Part shown: in pieces, positions 54,592 through 62,936 of the stretch
How positions within the stretch are numbered: position 1 is the first letter of the stretch
How the letters are laid out: each line of letters opens with the position of its first letter
Assembly (NCBI GenBank): GCA_944392335.1
Contig: CALXWJ010000052.1
Coordinates: forward strand, 1-64,000
DNA length: 64,000 nucleotides
From: an uncultured Clostridia bacterium
GTDB lineage: Bacteria; Bacillota; Clostridia; UBA1381
Direction: 5' to 3'
The notes under the pieces: model-generated
Databases searched by the model: none
The model's input: only the letters and a program-made list of their open reading frames with translations
Told to the model about the DNA's origin: nothing
Position numbers and translations under genes: made by a program

Positions 54592-54897
54592 CTATACAAG
54601 TGTTTTCAAAAAGCAGAGCAAACTGTCCGCTTTATCCTTTGAAAGCATCCGAAAACACTCAACCAGTTCTTTTTCATCCTTGGTAAGGAAAGCGGATGTG
54701 TCCGATTCATTAAAAAGTTCCGAGAGCGATAGCCCAAGGGGCTTTGCTAACCGGCTAAGTGTATCAAATGACGGATTGCGGTCTCCGCGCTCCAGATCAC
54801 GTATATGAGTCTCTGAGATACCGGACTGCTGTGATAATTTATAGACACTGATATTTTTTGATTTTCTTATAGTTCTCAATCTTTCGGCTATATCCAT
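54592..54897 (-). CDS. XRE-family transcriptional regulator
   Basis: A 101-residue regulator with an N-terminal HTH ('MDIAERLRTIRKSKNISVYK', then 'SGISETHIRDLERGDRNPS') and a helical C-terminus with 'FLTKDEKELVECFRMLSKDK'. A GAGGTGAG site precedes the ATG. It is divergent from the promoter at 54963 that drives a gene stump and is flanked on both sides by dispersed repeats, so the locus may be a shrunken accessory island. Confidence 0.85.
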   Translation of the reverse strand: MDIAERLRTIRKSKNISVYKLSQQSGISETHIRDLERGDRNPSFDTLSRLAKPLGLSLSELFNESDTSAFLTKDEKELVECFRMLSKDKADSLLCFLKTLV

Positions 54898-54962
54898 ATC
54901 GTTAATCTCACCTCAGCAATATTATAGTCTAATTCAGCGCTAAATATAAGCCAAATAATGTG

Positions 54963-54991
54963 TTGACAAAGTATAAACATTGCGTTATAAT
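54963..54991 (+). promoter_or_regulatory. Promoter of the truncated SLOG gene
   Basis: TTGACA (54963-54968), a 17-base spacer and TATAAT (54986-54991). A consensus promoter now feeds only a 35-codon stump. Confidence 0.8.
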
Positions 54992-55049
54992 TAGAATGAT
55001 ATTGCATGGTATCGCTCAGATGAAAGCAATTGAAAGGATGTGGTATTAT

Positions 55050-55157
55050 ATGAAATTATTAATAGCCGGGTCAAGATCGATAAAGGAATTTGACATAACG
55101 CCATATATCCCCGAAGGAACGGATCACATAATAAGCGGCGGCGCAGGGGATTTTTAA
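55050..55157 (+). pseudogene. SLOG-fold (DUF2493/YspA-like) gene truncated by a repeat
   Basis: With a good GGA-type ribosome site, the frame reads 'MKLLIAGSRSIKEFDITPYI' and then '...IISGGAG', the opening of a nucleotide-binding SLOG/DUF2493 protein, including its 'GSRS' and 'ISGGA' loops. Right after 'GGAGD' it runs into the GGGGATTTTTAAGGGG repeat and stops. The remaining ~90 residues expected for the family are absent from this window. Confidence 0.7.
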
Positions 55158-55745
55158 GGGGCAAAGCCCCTTTGTCATATCTACCCAATAACTTTATTCC
55201 CATTAGCCGGAATATAAACCCTTCCCGCAGGGGGGATTCTTAAGGGGAAATCCCTTAAACGGTTAAGTGAAAGTCAAAATCTTTGATTTTGTAACTTGAA
55301 CTTATGCATAGCGGGGGTTTAGGGGACAGCACCCTTAAAAAATTTTCCCTTTCTATTCTCATTTGCCCTCAGCGCAGCCGGGGATTCTTAAGGGGCAAAG
55401 CCCCTTTGTTATACCTTCCCAACAACTCCATTCCAATTAGCCGGAATATAAACCCTTCCCGCAGGGGGGATTTTTAAGGGGAAACCCCTTAAACGGTTTA
55501 GGGGGTACAGGGGGGGGAATCCGACCCCCCTGTCGGGATTTTTAAGGGCAGAGCCCTTGAATAGTTTTTGGTTACTTTTTGCTATCAAAAAGTGACATAT
55601 ATATTTCAGTTACTTTAACAAATACCTCATTTTTATTGCATAAGCTCGGATGAATACAACAAAAACTTTGTTTTTATTGCATAAGTTCGTGTTGCAAAAT
55701 CAGAGATTTTGACACTCACTTAGTTTTCATAAGTTCGCGTTGCAA
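55142..55745 (+). repeat. Composite dispersed repeat block, copy 2 (inverted relative to copy 1)
   Basis: This block of ~600 bases holds the same modules in the same order as the reverse complement of 5543-6225: two 'TTAAGGGGCAAAGCCCC ... AACCCTTCCCGC' modules (55145-55240 and 55380-55475), a 'CTCAGCGCAGCC' linker, the 'AATCCGACCCCCCTGTCGGG' hairpin, the 'CTTTTTGCTATCAAAAAG' palindrome, then inverted CAAAATC-hairpin units (55640-55745). No coding region inside. It starts inside the SLOG gene and ends before the terminator of the reverse-strand cluster. Confidence 0.85.
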
Positions 55746-55765
55746 AAAGAATCATAAACATTTTA

Positions 55766-55813
55766 AAAACAACAACGGGGAAAGAATCCCAAAAGGATAT
55801 TTCCCCCGTTGTT
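55766..55813 (-). terminator. Terminator of the reverse-strand nusB-DUF212 cluster
   Basis: AACAACGGGG (55771-55780) pairs with CCCCGTTGTT (55804-55813); on the minus strand the hairpin is followed by TTTTT. Confidence 0.88.
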
Positions 55814-55842
55814 AAAAAGAACACACTCTGTTTTTGGCTTTT

Positions 55843-56292
55843 TCATATATGCCTGATGATACCGATTGCGATACCCAAAACCGCCCCGGCGAAAACCTCT
55901 TTTGGGGTATGTCCCAAAAGCTCCTTTAATTTTTTTTCGGTATCTGAAAAAGACGCCTTTCCCCAGTCCTCGATTATTTTGTTTATGATCTTTGCCTGCT
56001 GCCCGGCGGCGCGCCTTACGCCTGCCGCGTCGTACATAACGATAAGCGCGAGGATCACCGATACGGCAAAGGTGCTGCTTCTTGTCCCGTCGGTAAATGC
56101 TATTGCCGTTGCAAGCGCGGTAACGGTTGAGGTATGAGAGCTTGGCATCCCTCCGGCGCCTATAAAGCGCGAAGCATCAAATTTTTTGTGCTTTATAAGA
56201 ACAATCACTACTTTTAAAAGCTGTGCGACAAACCATGCGATAATAGTTGTCGCAAGGGTGGAATGAAGCCAAAAGTAAATAAAATCATTCAT
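55843..56292 (-). CDS. DUF212 family membrane protein (divergent PAP2-like)
   Basis: A 149-residue integral membrane protein of the DUF212/YuiD family, described as divergent acid phosphatase/vanadium haloperoxidase-like. 'GAGGMPSSHTSTVTALATAI' is the conserved phosphatase-like signature, and 'MYDAAGVRRAAGQQA' with 'LGHTPKEVFAGAVLGI' complete it. The start ATG at 56292 has AAGGGG upstream; a TTG at 56310 is not needed. The last gene of the cluster. The real substrate is unknown; a role with polyprenyl phosphates is suggested by its neighbour ispA. Confidence 0.88.
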   Translation of the reverse strand: MNDFIYFWLHSTLATTIIAWFVAQLLKVVIVLIKHKKFDASRFIGAGGMPSSHTSTVTALATAIAFTDGTRSSTFAVSVILALIVMYDAAGVRRAAGQQAKIINKIIEDWGKASFSDTEKKLKELLGHTPKEVFAGAVLGIAIGIIRHI

Positions 56293-56312
56293 TTTTACGA
56301 TCCCCTTCAAAA

Positions 56313-57194
56313 TCAGAAACTTCTGTTTATTAAATAATATGCAAGGCTTATAAGATTTTTAGCCTTGTCCTTAAAAATTGACAAAGATGAAACAGCTTTT
56401 TCGGTGTATAGACCGACTTCTTCTTTTGCTTTTTCAAGCCCGAAAAGGGTAACAAAGGTCGTTTTATGATTTTCAATGTCGCTTCCTATGGGCTTTCCGA
56501 GAGTTTCCTCATTTCCCGATACGTCTAAAATATCATCCTGTATCTGAAAGGCAAGCCCCAAATTCAAGCAAAATCCGTCCACCGCCTTTATTTCCTCCTC
56601 CGACGCGCCGGATAATACCGCGCCGATAATACCTGCCGCGCGTATGATCGCGCCTGTTTTTAAGCTGTGAAGTTTTAAAAGCACATCATGTGAAATTTCT
56701 TTATTTTCCGATTCAATGTCAATGACCTGACCGCCTATCATGCCCAATGCCCCGGAAGCCCTTGAAAGCTCCTTTATCGCGCGCAATGTTTTTTTGGGAG
56801 CTTTTGTTTCGGCGGAAGATGTTATTTCAAACGCCATGTTCAAAAGCGAGTCCCCTGCAAGTATTGCCAAAGCCTCGCCGAAAACCTTGTGGTTTGTGGG
56901 TTTCCCGCGGCGAAGGTCGTCATTGTCCATTGCCGGAAGATCGTCGTGGATAAGCGAATAGGTATGGATCATTTCAAGAGCGCATGCAAAAGGAAGCGCC
57001 TCTTTTTCATTTCCTCCCAGCATGTCGCATACCAAAAGCATAATGATCGGCCTTAATCTTTTGCCGCCCGCGAAAAGAGAATAGCTCATCGCGTCAAAAA
57101 TTGAACCTTGCAAAAGGTCTTGATGCTTCATATACTCAAAAAGCCCTGAATTGATAATTTCAATTTTTTCCTTTATTATATCCTGTATTTCCAT
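56313..57194 (-). CDS. ispA: Polyprenyl (farnesyl/geranyl) diphosphate synthase
   Basis: The 293-residue short-chain isoprenyl diphosphate synthase condenses IPP with allylic diphosphates. The first aspartate-rich motif is 'LIHDDLPAMDNDDLRRGKPT' and the second is 'LAFQIQDDILD'. The residues before the first motif ('MIHTYSLI') suit a C15 product. Normal length. It is encoded with xseA and xseB, as in many Bacillota. Confidence 0.93.
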   Translation of the reverse strand: MEIQDIIKEKIEIINSGLFEYMKHQDLLQGSIFDAMSYSLFAGGKRLRPIIMLLVCDMLGGNEKEALPFACALEMIHTYSLIHDDLPAMDNDDLRRGKPTNHKVFGEALAILAGDSLLNMAFEITSSAETKAPKKTLRAIKELSRASGALGMIGGQVIDIESENKEISHDVLLKLHSLKTGAIIRAAGIIGAVLSGASEEEIKAVDGFCLNLGLAFQIQDDILDVSGNEETLGKPIGSDIENHKTTFVTLFGLEKAKEEVGLYTEKAVSSLSIFKDKAKNLISLAYYLINRSF

Positions 57195-57203
57195 AAAAAC
57201 TCC

Positions 57204-57434
57204 TTATTTGTTATCCTCGGGCAAAAAAGGTTCCTTTGTCATCTCGCCGTTACCGTTGTCGGTGAGCACAGAGACCTTTTTTTCCGCAGTCTCGAGCATT
57301 TTTTTACAGCTGTTTGACAGCTTCATACCGTTTTCAAACAGTTTTATCGACTCTTCCAGCGATACATCGCCGTCCTCAAGACGTGTAACTATATTTTCAA
57401 GCTCTTTTATTGATTCTTCAAAAGTTTTTGCCAT
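57204..57434 (-). CDS. xseB: Exodeoxyribonuclease VII small subunit
   Basis: A 76-residue helical protein with the family motif 'FEESIKELENIVTRLEDGDV' and 'SLEESIKLFENGMKLSNSC'. It binds XseA to form the single-strand-specific nuclease. It starts one base after the xseA stop. Confidence 0.95.
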   Translation of the reverse strand: MAKTFEESIKELENIVTRLEDGDVSLEESIKLFENGMKLSNSCKKMLETAEKKVSVLTDNGNGEMTKEPFLPEDNK

Positions 57435-57435
57435 T

Positions 57436-58629
57436 TTATTGCTCCTTTTTGTCTGATATGCGGCAGCGTCTTTTACCGTCTGCCAGCCTTAAATCAAATT
57501 CTTTTATTTTATCCAGCTGCTTGACCGACCTTATCACCGATTCATCATCTGCCAAAGGGATTGCAAAACCTCTTTGCAAAACCTTAAGAGGTGAGAGCGC
57601 GTCTAATTTTGACATGCTTTTTATAAGCGATTCCTTGTTTTGAGAGATTATTGAAGAGGTACTTGTCAAAAGATGTTTAACCAAATTGTCAAGCCGCATG
57701 AAATTATTGTTTATTACCGCCTGAGGTGATAATACCTTAAGAGATTTTAGGTGCAGCTTCAAGCGTTCGAGCTTGTTTTTTGTTATTGAAACGACGCTGT
57801 ATTCAAGGTCGTTTATCCTGTTTATAATATCCCGCGTCGAAGGCAGGGCAAGCTCTGCCGCGGCAGATGGGGTGGGCGCTCGAAGGTCTGCCGCGAAATC
57901 CGCTATGGTAAAGTCGATCTCATGCCCGACCGCGGAGATCACGGGGATTTGTGATTTATATATGGCATATGCCACACACTCCTCGTTAAATGCCCATAAA
58001 TCCTCAATAGAGCCTCCGCCCCGCCCAACGATCAAGGTGTCGCAGCATTTTGTTTTGTTGAAATATTCGATCCCGGCACAAATGCTTTCCTTTGCGCCCG
58101 CGCCTTGAACCCGCGCGGGGTATATTATTATTTCGGCATAGGGAAATCGCCTGGTCGCGACGTTTATAATATCCCGTACCGCGGCGCCGGTAGACGCTGT
58201 TACAACGCCGATCGCCTTTGGAAAACGGGGAATTGGCTTTTTATGGGATTCATCAAAAATACCTTCCTTTGAGAGCTTTGCTTTTAATTTTTCGTATGCC
58301 ACATATAAATCCCCCACGCCGTCGGGTATCATTTCGTTTATATAAAGCTGATAAACGCCTCCCGCTTCATACACCGAGACCCTGCCCCGTGCCATTACCT
58401 TCATCCCGTCGTTCGGTACAAAGGTAAGGGAAGAAGCGCTCGATCTGAACATGACGGCTTTTAATACTCCGCCCTCATCCTTTAGGGTCAGATAGTGATG
58501 CCCCGAAAAGTGCTTTTTATAATTGGAAATTTCCCCCTTTATCCAAATGTCGGAAAAGACGGGATTTTTGTCAAAGTTTTTTTTCACATAAGCATTCAGC
58601 TGTGATACAGTTGCTATGAGCTGTTCCAT
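57436..58629 (-). CDS. xseA: Exodeoxyribonuclease VII large subunit
   Basis: A 397-residue catalytic subunit. The N-terminal OB domain ('IWIKGEISNYKKHFSGHHYL') is followed by the nuclease core with 'VVTASTGAAVRDIINVATRR', 'IVGRGGGSIEDLWAFNEE' and 'ISAVGHEIDFTIADFAAD', and a C-terminal coiled coil. Length is somewhat short but complete. GAAAGGA precedes the ATG. Confidence 0.96.
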   Translation of the reverse strand: MEQLIATVSQLNAYVKKNFDKNPVFSDIWIKGEISNYKKHFSGHHYLTLKDEGGVLKAVMFRSSASSLTFVPNDGMKVMARGRVSVYEAGGVYQLYINEMIPDGVGDLYVAYEKLKAKLSKEGIFDESHKKPIPRFPKAIGVVTASTGAAVRDIINVATRRFPYAEIIIYPARVQGAGAKESICAGIEYFNKTKCCDTLIVGRGGGSIEDLWAFNEECVAYAIYKSQIPVISAVGHEIDFTIADFAADLRAPTPSAAAELALPSTRDIINRINDLEYSVVSITKNKLERLKLHLKSLKVLSPQAVINNNFMRLDNLVKHLLTSTSSIISQNKESLIKSMSKLDALSPLKVLQRGFAIPLADDESVIRSVKQLDKIKEFDLRLADGKRRCRISDKKEQ

Positions 58630-58658
58630 TTTCTATCCTTTCTGGCATAAATCATGAA

Positions 58659-59129
58659 TTATAATATTGTTTCCATTCCGACCTTCTGCGGCCTTAATCC
58701 GCAGGATTCATAGAATTTCATTGCCGGCTCGTTAAGGCTCCAGACGTTTAAGGTCACATTGTAGCAGCCATGCTTTTTAGCATAATCAATAACCGCGTTA
58801 TAAAGTGTCTTTCCTATATGCTTGCCGCGGTGCTTTTCGTCAACACACAGATCGTCTATATACAGGGTTTTAATATCGGTTAAAATATTATCATTTTTAT
58901 ACTGCTTAAAAATACAAAAAGCATACCCCAAAACAGTGTCCTTTTCATCCGCCGCGACAAGTATCGGCGTATTGTCGTCAAGGATTATGCCCTTTAACTC
59001 TTCGTCGGTATATTTTCTCGCGCCGTATTTGAAAAGATCGGGACGCCCCGTATGATGGACAAGGCACACCTGAAAAAGCAAGTCGTTGATCCTATCCATA
59101 TCTTTTATCTGCGCGCGCCGTATATTCAT
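58659..59129 (-). CDS. GNAT-family N-acetyltransferase
   Basis: A 156-residue acetyltransferase. The acetyl-CoA loop is 'VDEKHRGKHIGKTLYNAVID' (R-x-x-G-x-G/H type), followed by 'NVTLNVWSLNEPAMKFYESC' with the C-terminal Tyr. The N-terminus ('NIRRAQIKDMDRINDLLFQV') is usual for the family. The substrate cannot be read; it lies between a TsaD-like gene and xseA, so amino-terminal or small-molecule targets are both open. Confidence 0.85.
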   Translation of the reverse strand: MNIRRAQIKDMDRINDLLFQVCLVHHTGRPDLFKYGARKYTDEELKGIILDDNTPILVAADEKDTVLGYAFCIFKQYKNDNILTDIKTLYIDDLCVDEKHRGKHIGKTLYNAVIDYAKKHGCYNVTLNVWSLNEPAMKFYESCGLRPQKVGMETIL

Positions 59130-59169
59130 AAAACATATCTCCTTTTATATTTGATCTGTAATTTTTAAT

Positions 59170-60102
59170 TTATTTGTCAGAGTAATACAATTGACATAGC
59201 TTTGCGATCCCGCAGGCGTTGTCGGTGGACATTTCGGGCGAGGAAAAGAAAATATTTGCTTTTAGTGTATTATTAAGATATTCCTTTATAATGGAGTTTG
59301 AAGCAACTCCGCCCACGATCAAAATATCCGAAACGCCGTATTTTAAAACCGCCGCCTCCAAAGCCTTGCGTAAGGATTTAGCTATAGCCAAAAACAGCCC
59401 CTTTGCAAGCTCGCCGTTGTCTTTTTTACCGATCAGGGAAATGGTTTTTGTTTCGATACCCGAAAAATTAATATAGGCGCCGTCGGTGTTTGAGGGAAGT
59501 ATCTCATATTTGCCGGCAAAAAGCGCGATTTTTTCAAGCTCATGTCCGCAGGGAAAAGCCAGCCCCATAGAAACGCCCACCCTGTCAATAAGCTGACCCG
59601 CGCTTATATCCCTTGTGCCGCCGATGATACTGCATAAAAATCCGGGAGCTTTATATTGAGATAATAATATCTCACACGTTCCGCCCGAAAGATGAACGCA
59701 GATAAATTGCTTGTCCAAAAGCTTGTGGGCATTGCATGAGCCGATCCCCGCCATAATATGCCCGTCCTGGTGGGAAAGCCTTAAAAGGGGTATTTTCAAG
59801 GTGTCCGAAACTACTCTCGCATATCCTTCCCCCGCCAAAAATACCGGCATATAAGAACCTTCTTGATTCCTTGGTCTTGTACTGACCCCTGCCGCCAAAA
59901 CCTTATTTAAATCAATTTTTCGCGAAAGCTCCGAGTACAAATCAGGAAGGGCTTTTAAATGCCCGAAAACCGCGTCGCTCTGACGAAGCCCCCGCTCCCC
60001 CTTTTTTACAAAAAGCAGCTTTCTGATATTTATCATTCCCTTTTCCGAGCATGCCGCGAGGGAGGTGGTATAATTGCTTGTGTCAAATCCAAGATAAATC
60101 AT
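59170..60102 (-). CDS. TsaD/Kae1-like ASKHA-fold protein (paralogue type)
   Basis: A 310-residue protein related to TsaD (tRNA t6A synthesis). It keeps the fold marks 'LGFDTSNYTTSLAAC', the 'RLSHQDGHIMAGI' histidine pair for metal, 'FICVHLSGGTCEILL' and 'ILIVGGVASNSIIKEYL'. True TsaD usually opens with 'GIETSCDET' and is longer (~335-340), so this is more likely the Clostridia paralogue encoded with nusB. Its function is not established. It overlaps nusB by four bases. Confidence 0.75.
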   Translation of the reverse strand: MIYLGFDTSNYTTSLAACSEKGMINIRKLLFVKKGERGLRQSDAVFGHLKALPDLYSELSRKIDLNKVLAAGVSTRPRNQEGSYMPVFLAGEGYARVVSDTLKIPLLRLSHQDGHIMAGIGSCNAHKLLDKQFICVHLSGGTCEILLSQYKAPGFLCSIIGGTRDISAGQLIDRVGVSMGLAFPCGHELEKIALFAGKYEILPSNTDGAYINFSGIETKTISLIGKKDNGELAKGLFLAIAKSLRKALEAAVLKYGVSDILIVGGVASNSIIKEYLNNTLKANIFFSSPEMSTDNACGIAKLCQLYYSDK

Positions 60103-60512
60103 AAATTTTTGATAAAGCCTCCCAAAACACCGTTTACAAAAGCCGGCCCGTCGGGATCATCATATTTTTTTTCTATCTCAACCGCTTCGTTTATCGCGAC
60201 CTTATGAGGTACGTCCTCAAGATACTTGATCTCGAAAATGGCAAGCTTTAATACCGCAAGGGAAACTCTTGAGATACGGTCGATCCTCCAGCCTTTTTTT
60301 AAGTTGTCCGAAATATCTTTCAATAATTCCTCTTTTTTCTCATTAACCCCCAAAACTACCGTTTTTATATAGTTAATATTTCTTTCGCTTTCGGGAAATT
60401 CTTCTATCATCAGGTCAATAAGATAATTAGGGTCTTCATCATTTGCCTGACACTGGAAGATCAGTTTAAAGGCTTCGATCCTTGCTTCGCTTCTTGTTTG
60501 TTTTTTATTCAT
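60099..60512 (-). CDS. nusB: Transcription antitermination factor NusB
   Basis: A 137-residue all-helical protein. 'TRSEARIEAFKLIFQCQAND' at the N-terminus and 'RISRVSLAVLKLAIFEIKYL' plus 'PHKVAINEAVEIEKKYDDPD' and 'FVNGVLGGFIK' are NusB hallmarks. It binds NusE and boxA RNA in rRNA transcription. First gene of the reverse-strand cluster. No ribosome site stronger than GGAA is seen. Confidence 0.93.
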   Translation of the reverse strand: MNKKQTRSEARIEAFKLIFQCQANDEDPNYLIDLMIEEFPESERNINYIKTVVLGVNEKKEELLKDISDNLKKGWRIDRISRVSLAVLKLAIFEIKYLEDVPHKVAINEAVEIEKKYDDPDGPAFVNGVLGGFIKNL

Positions 60513-60967
60513 TATATTATCGTTAATTCCTTTCCAATATTTTCAAGATTTCGGCAAAAAAATCCATAGGTTCTGAATTTTTACAAAAGTGTGATAAATT
60601 TTCTATAACATTATATAATAATTTTGTAAAAAAGGCAAGTATTTACAGAACAAAAAAACAATATAAAAATAAAAACGTTAAAATTATTAAGTTTTTGTTT
60701 CAATTTGAGGTAATTTTTTAAAATGAGTTGACAAAGCAACAAATTTATGTGAAAATATATTAGTGTAAAACAATGAAATGCAATAGTTTTGCGTTAAAAT
60801 GTTGTTTTGATCAAACGGGTATAAAAACTAAAATAAAAAATAGGTGCAAAAGCTCGGGATAAAATACATAAAAAGTTATGATGTTTGGCGTAGGTGTTAT
60901 TTTTTGCATATTTATTTATGAAAGGTTTTTCTGTGCCCGAATAAAAATTTTTAATGAGGAGATTTAT
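60513..60967. other. AT-rich divergent control region
   Basis: 455 bases between nusB (minus) and the secreted protein (plus). A TTGACA (60729-60734) lies upstream with a poor -10 (GAAAAT or TATATT), probably for the plus-strand gene. No ORF, tRNA or clear RNA structure was seen. Confidence 0.45.
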
Positions 60968-62920
60968 ATGAAGAAAATTTTATGCGCATGTCTTAGCGCC
61001 GCGATGCTTGGGACAATGTTTAACCCGGGGGTATACGCTTACGAGCCGCCCGCCGAGATATGGGATTCTTTTAACAAGTATGCCGCGGCGCTTGAAAGCA
61101 ATGATTATGAAAACATAATAAAATACGGTCTTATTGACATATCGATTTTAATAAATGAGCCTGTTAATGAAACGACGCGGGAATGGCTTTGCGCGAGATA
61201 TCAAAATATTGCCGAAGCGTATGAAAAGCTCGGTGATTATGAAAACAGCGCCATAATGTATGAAAAGCAGATACCTTTGGCGGATACTCTCGGTTGGGCA
61301 GATTCGGCAAAGATAGCCCGCGCGAAGAGCCTAAACTATAAAAGCAATATAGAGCTTTATACCAAGGTGAACGGGCCGCAGGTCTATTTCGGGGCAAAAA
61401 ATGAGCCCCGGGCAGGGATATTGTTCGGTATTCCCGCGGATTCCGCGACAGATCAGACACAGTGCTCGATGCAGCTTGTGTATCTTGAATACGGGGACAC
61501 GAATTTTGACTGGATAAAAAGCGTTTTAAAAGCGGCAAACGAAAGCAAAAGGGCAATAGAGCTTGCGTTCAACATGCCGAATCAGGGTGCGGATATCCCG
61601 AACGTTATCAATAATACGGCGTATCTTAACACCGTTGCCGATCTGCTTGCGCAGTATCCGAATGTAAAATATTTCTTCCGTTTCGGGGCGGAGTTCGATA
61701 TTTGGGAAAACCGCGCCGATCCCGAACAATACAAAGAGGCTTTTCGTGTTACGGCGGATATAATACACTCCAAAGTCCCCAATGCCGCAATGGTATTTTC
61801 ACCGAACATGGTATCAAGCTGGGACGTTGATATGATGGATTATTATCCCGGCGACGAATATGTGGACTGGATAGGTCTGTCGCTTTATCTGATGAAATAT
61901 TTTCAAGGGGTCGCCGACCGTGACGAGGAGAGCGAATACATGGAGGTTGTATTTGCATCAGGCGACAGCGCGGAGCCTGTTATCATGCTTAAAAAGTTTA
62001 TAGATGAGTTTGGGGACAGAAAACCTATCATGATATCGGAATCGGGCGCGTCCCACTATATAAGGACGGTGAATGAAGACGCTACCGGATGGGCGGCAAC
62101 AAGGCTTGAAATGCTTTATAAATATCTGCCTATGGTATATCCCCAGGTAAAATTGATAGCACACTTTGACACCGTTATTGAGAATGAAATAAACGATTAT
62201 TCGTTAAAGGATAACCGGACGATTTTAAATCTTTACAATCAGCTCACCTCCGATGATATATTTATAAAGCAAAACGCTGAAAATACCGTAAACGTATCCT
62301 ATAAGCATCTGGGAGACACCATATATACCGACGGCTCGCCGATGGAAATTTCCGCATACGCGCATGTATTTTCAAAGCCTGATCTTAAAGTGAATTACTA
62401 TATTGACGGAAACTGGATCACATCATCAGATCAAATCCCTTATACAGCAACCATCGATATGTCCTCGGCAAGAGAGGGAGAGCATACCCTAAGGGTAACA
62501 TGTGAGGCAGACGGCGCGGAGGTATATTCAAAGAGCTTTAAGATCATCGGACAGGGCGCATCCCAACAGACCGAAATATCGGTTTATGTTGACGGACAAA
62601 AGCTGAGTTTTGATCAGCCGCCGGTGATAAGGGACGACAGGACACTTGTACCCTTGAGGGCAATATTTGAAGCAATGGGCGCGCGGGTTGACTGGGATGA
62701 GCAAACAAGAACGGCAACGGCAAAAAGAGGGACTGATGAAGTGTCGATAGGGATAGATCAAAAGCAGCTTATAAAAAACGGTAATACTATTGAATTGGAC
62801 GTTGCGGCATGTATCATAAATGACAGGACGATGGTTCCCGCCCGTGCCATAGCGGAAGCCTTCGGCGCGGATGTGGGCTGGGACCAGGCAACGAAAACCG
62901 TGACCGTTACAACAAAATGA
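60968..62920 (+). CDS. Secreted glycosidase-like protein with a copper-amine-oxidase N-type repeat domain
   Basis: A 650-residue protein with a signal peptide ('CACLSAAMLGTMFNPGVYAY') and a helical TPR-like stretch (about residues 30-110). A GH26-type (clan A) barrel follows (about 125-430) with candidate acid/base Glu in 'YFFRFGAEFDIWENRAD' and nucleophile Glu in 'KPIMISESGASHY'. An Ig-like domain (about 440-545) comes next, then a C-terminal 'YVDGQKLSFDQPPVIRDDRT' domain of the kind first named in copper amine oxidases, common at Clostridia cell surfaces. Mannanase-like activity is possible but unproven. GAGGAG precedes the ATG. Confidence 0.8.
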   Translation: MKKILCACLSAAMLGTMFNPGVYAYEPPAEIWDSFNKYAAALESNDYENIIKYGLIDISILINEPVNETTREWLCARYQNIAEAYEKLGDYENSAIMYEKQIPLADTLGWADSAKIARAKSLNYKSNIELYTKVNGPQVYFGAKNEPRAGILFGIPADSATDQTQCSMQLVYLEYGDTNFDWIKSVLKAANESKRAIELAFNMPNQGADIPNVINNTAYLNTVADLLAQYPNVKYFFRFGAEFDIWENRADPEQYKEAFRVTADIIHSKVPNAAMVFSPNMVSSWDVDMMDYYPGDEYVDWIGLSLYLMKYFQGVADRDEESEYMEVVFASGDSAEPVIMLKKFIDEFGDRKPIMISESGASHYIRTVNEDATGWAATRLEMLYKYLPMVYPQVKLIAHFDTVIENEINDYSLKDNRTILNLYNQLTSDDIFIKQNAENTVNVSYKHLGDTIYTDGSPMEISAYAHVFSKPDLKVNYYIDGNWITSSDQIPYTATIDMSSAREGEHTLRVTCEADGAEVYSKSFKIIGQGASQQTEISVYVDGQKLSFDQPPVIRDDRTLVPLRAIFEAMGARVDWDEQTRTATAKRGTDEVSIGIDQKQLIKNGNTIELDVAACIINDRTMVPARAIAEAFGADVGWDQATKTVTVTTK

Positions 62921-62936
62921 TCACAAAGGATATAAA

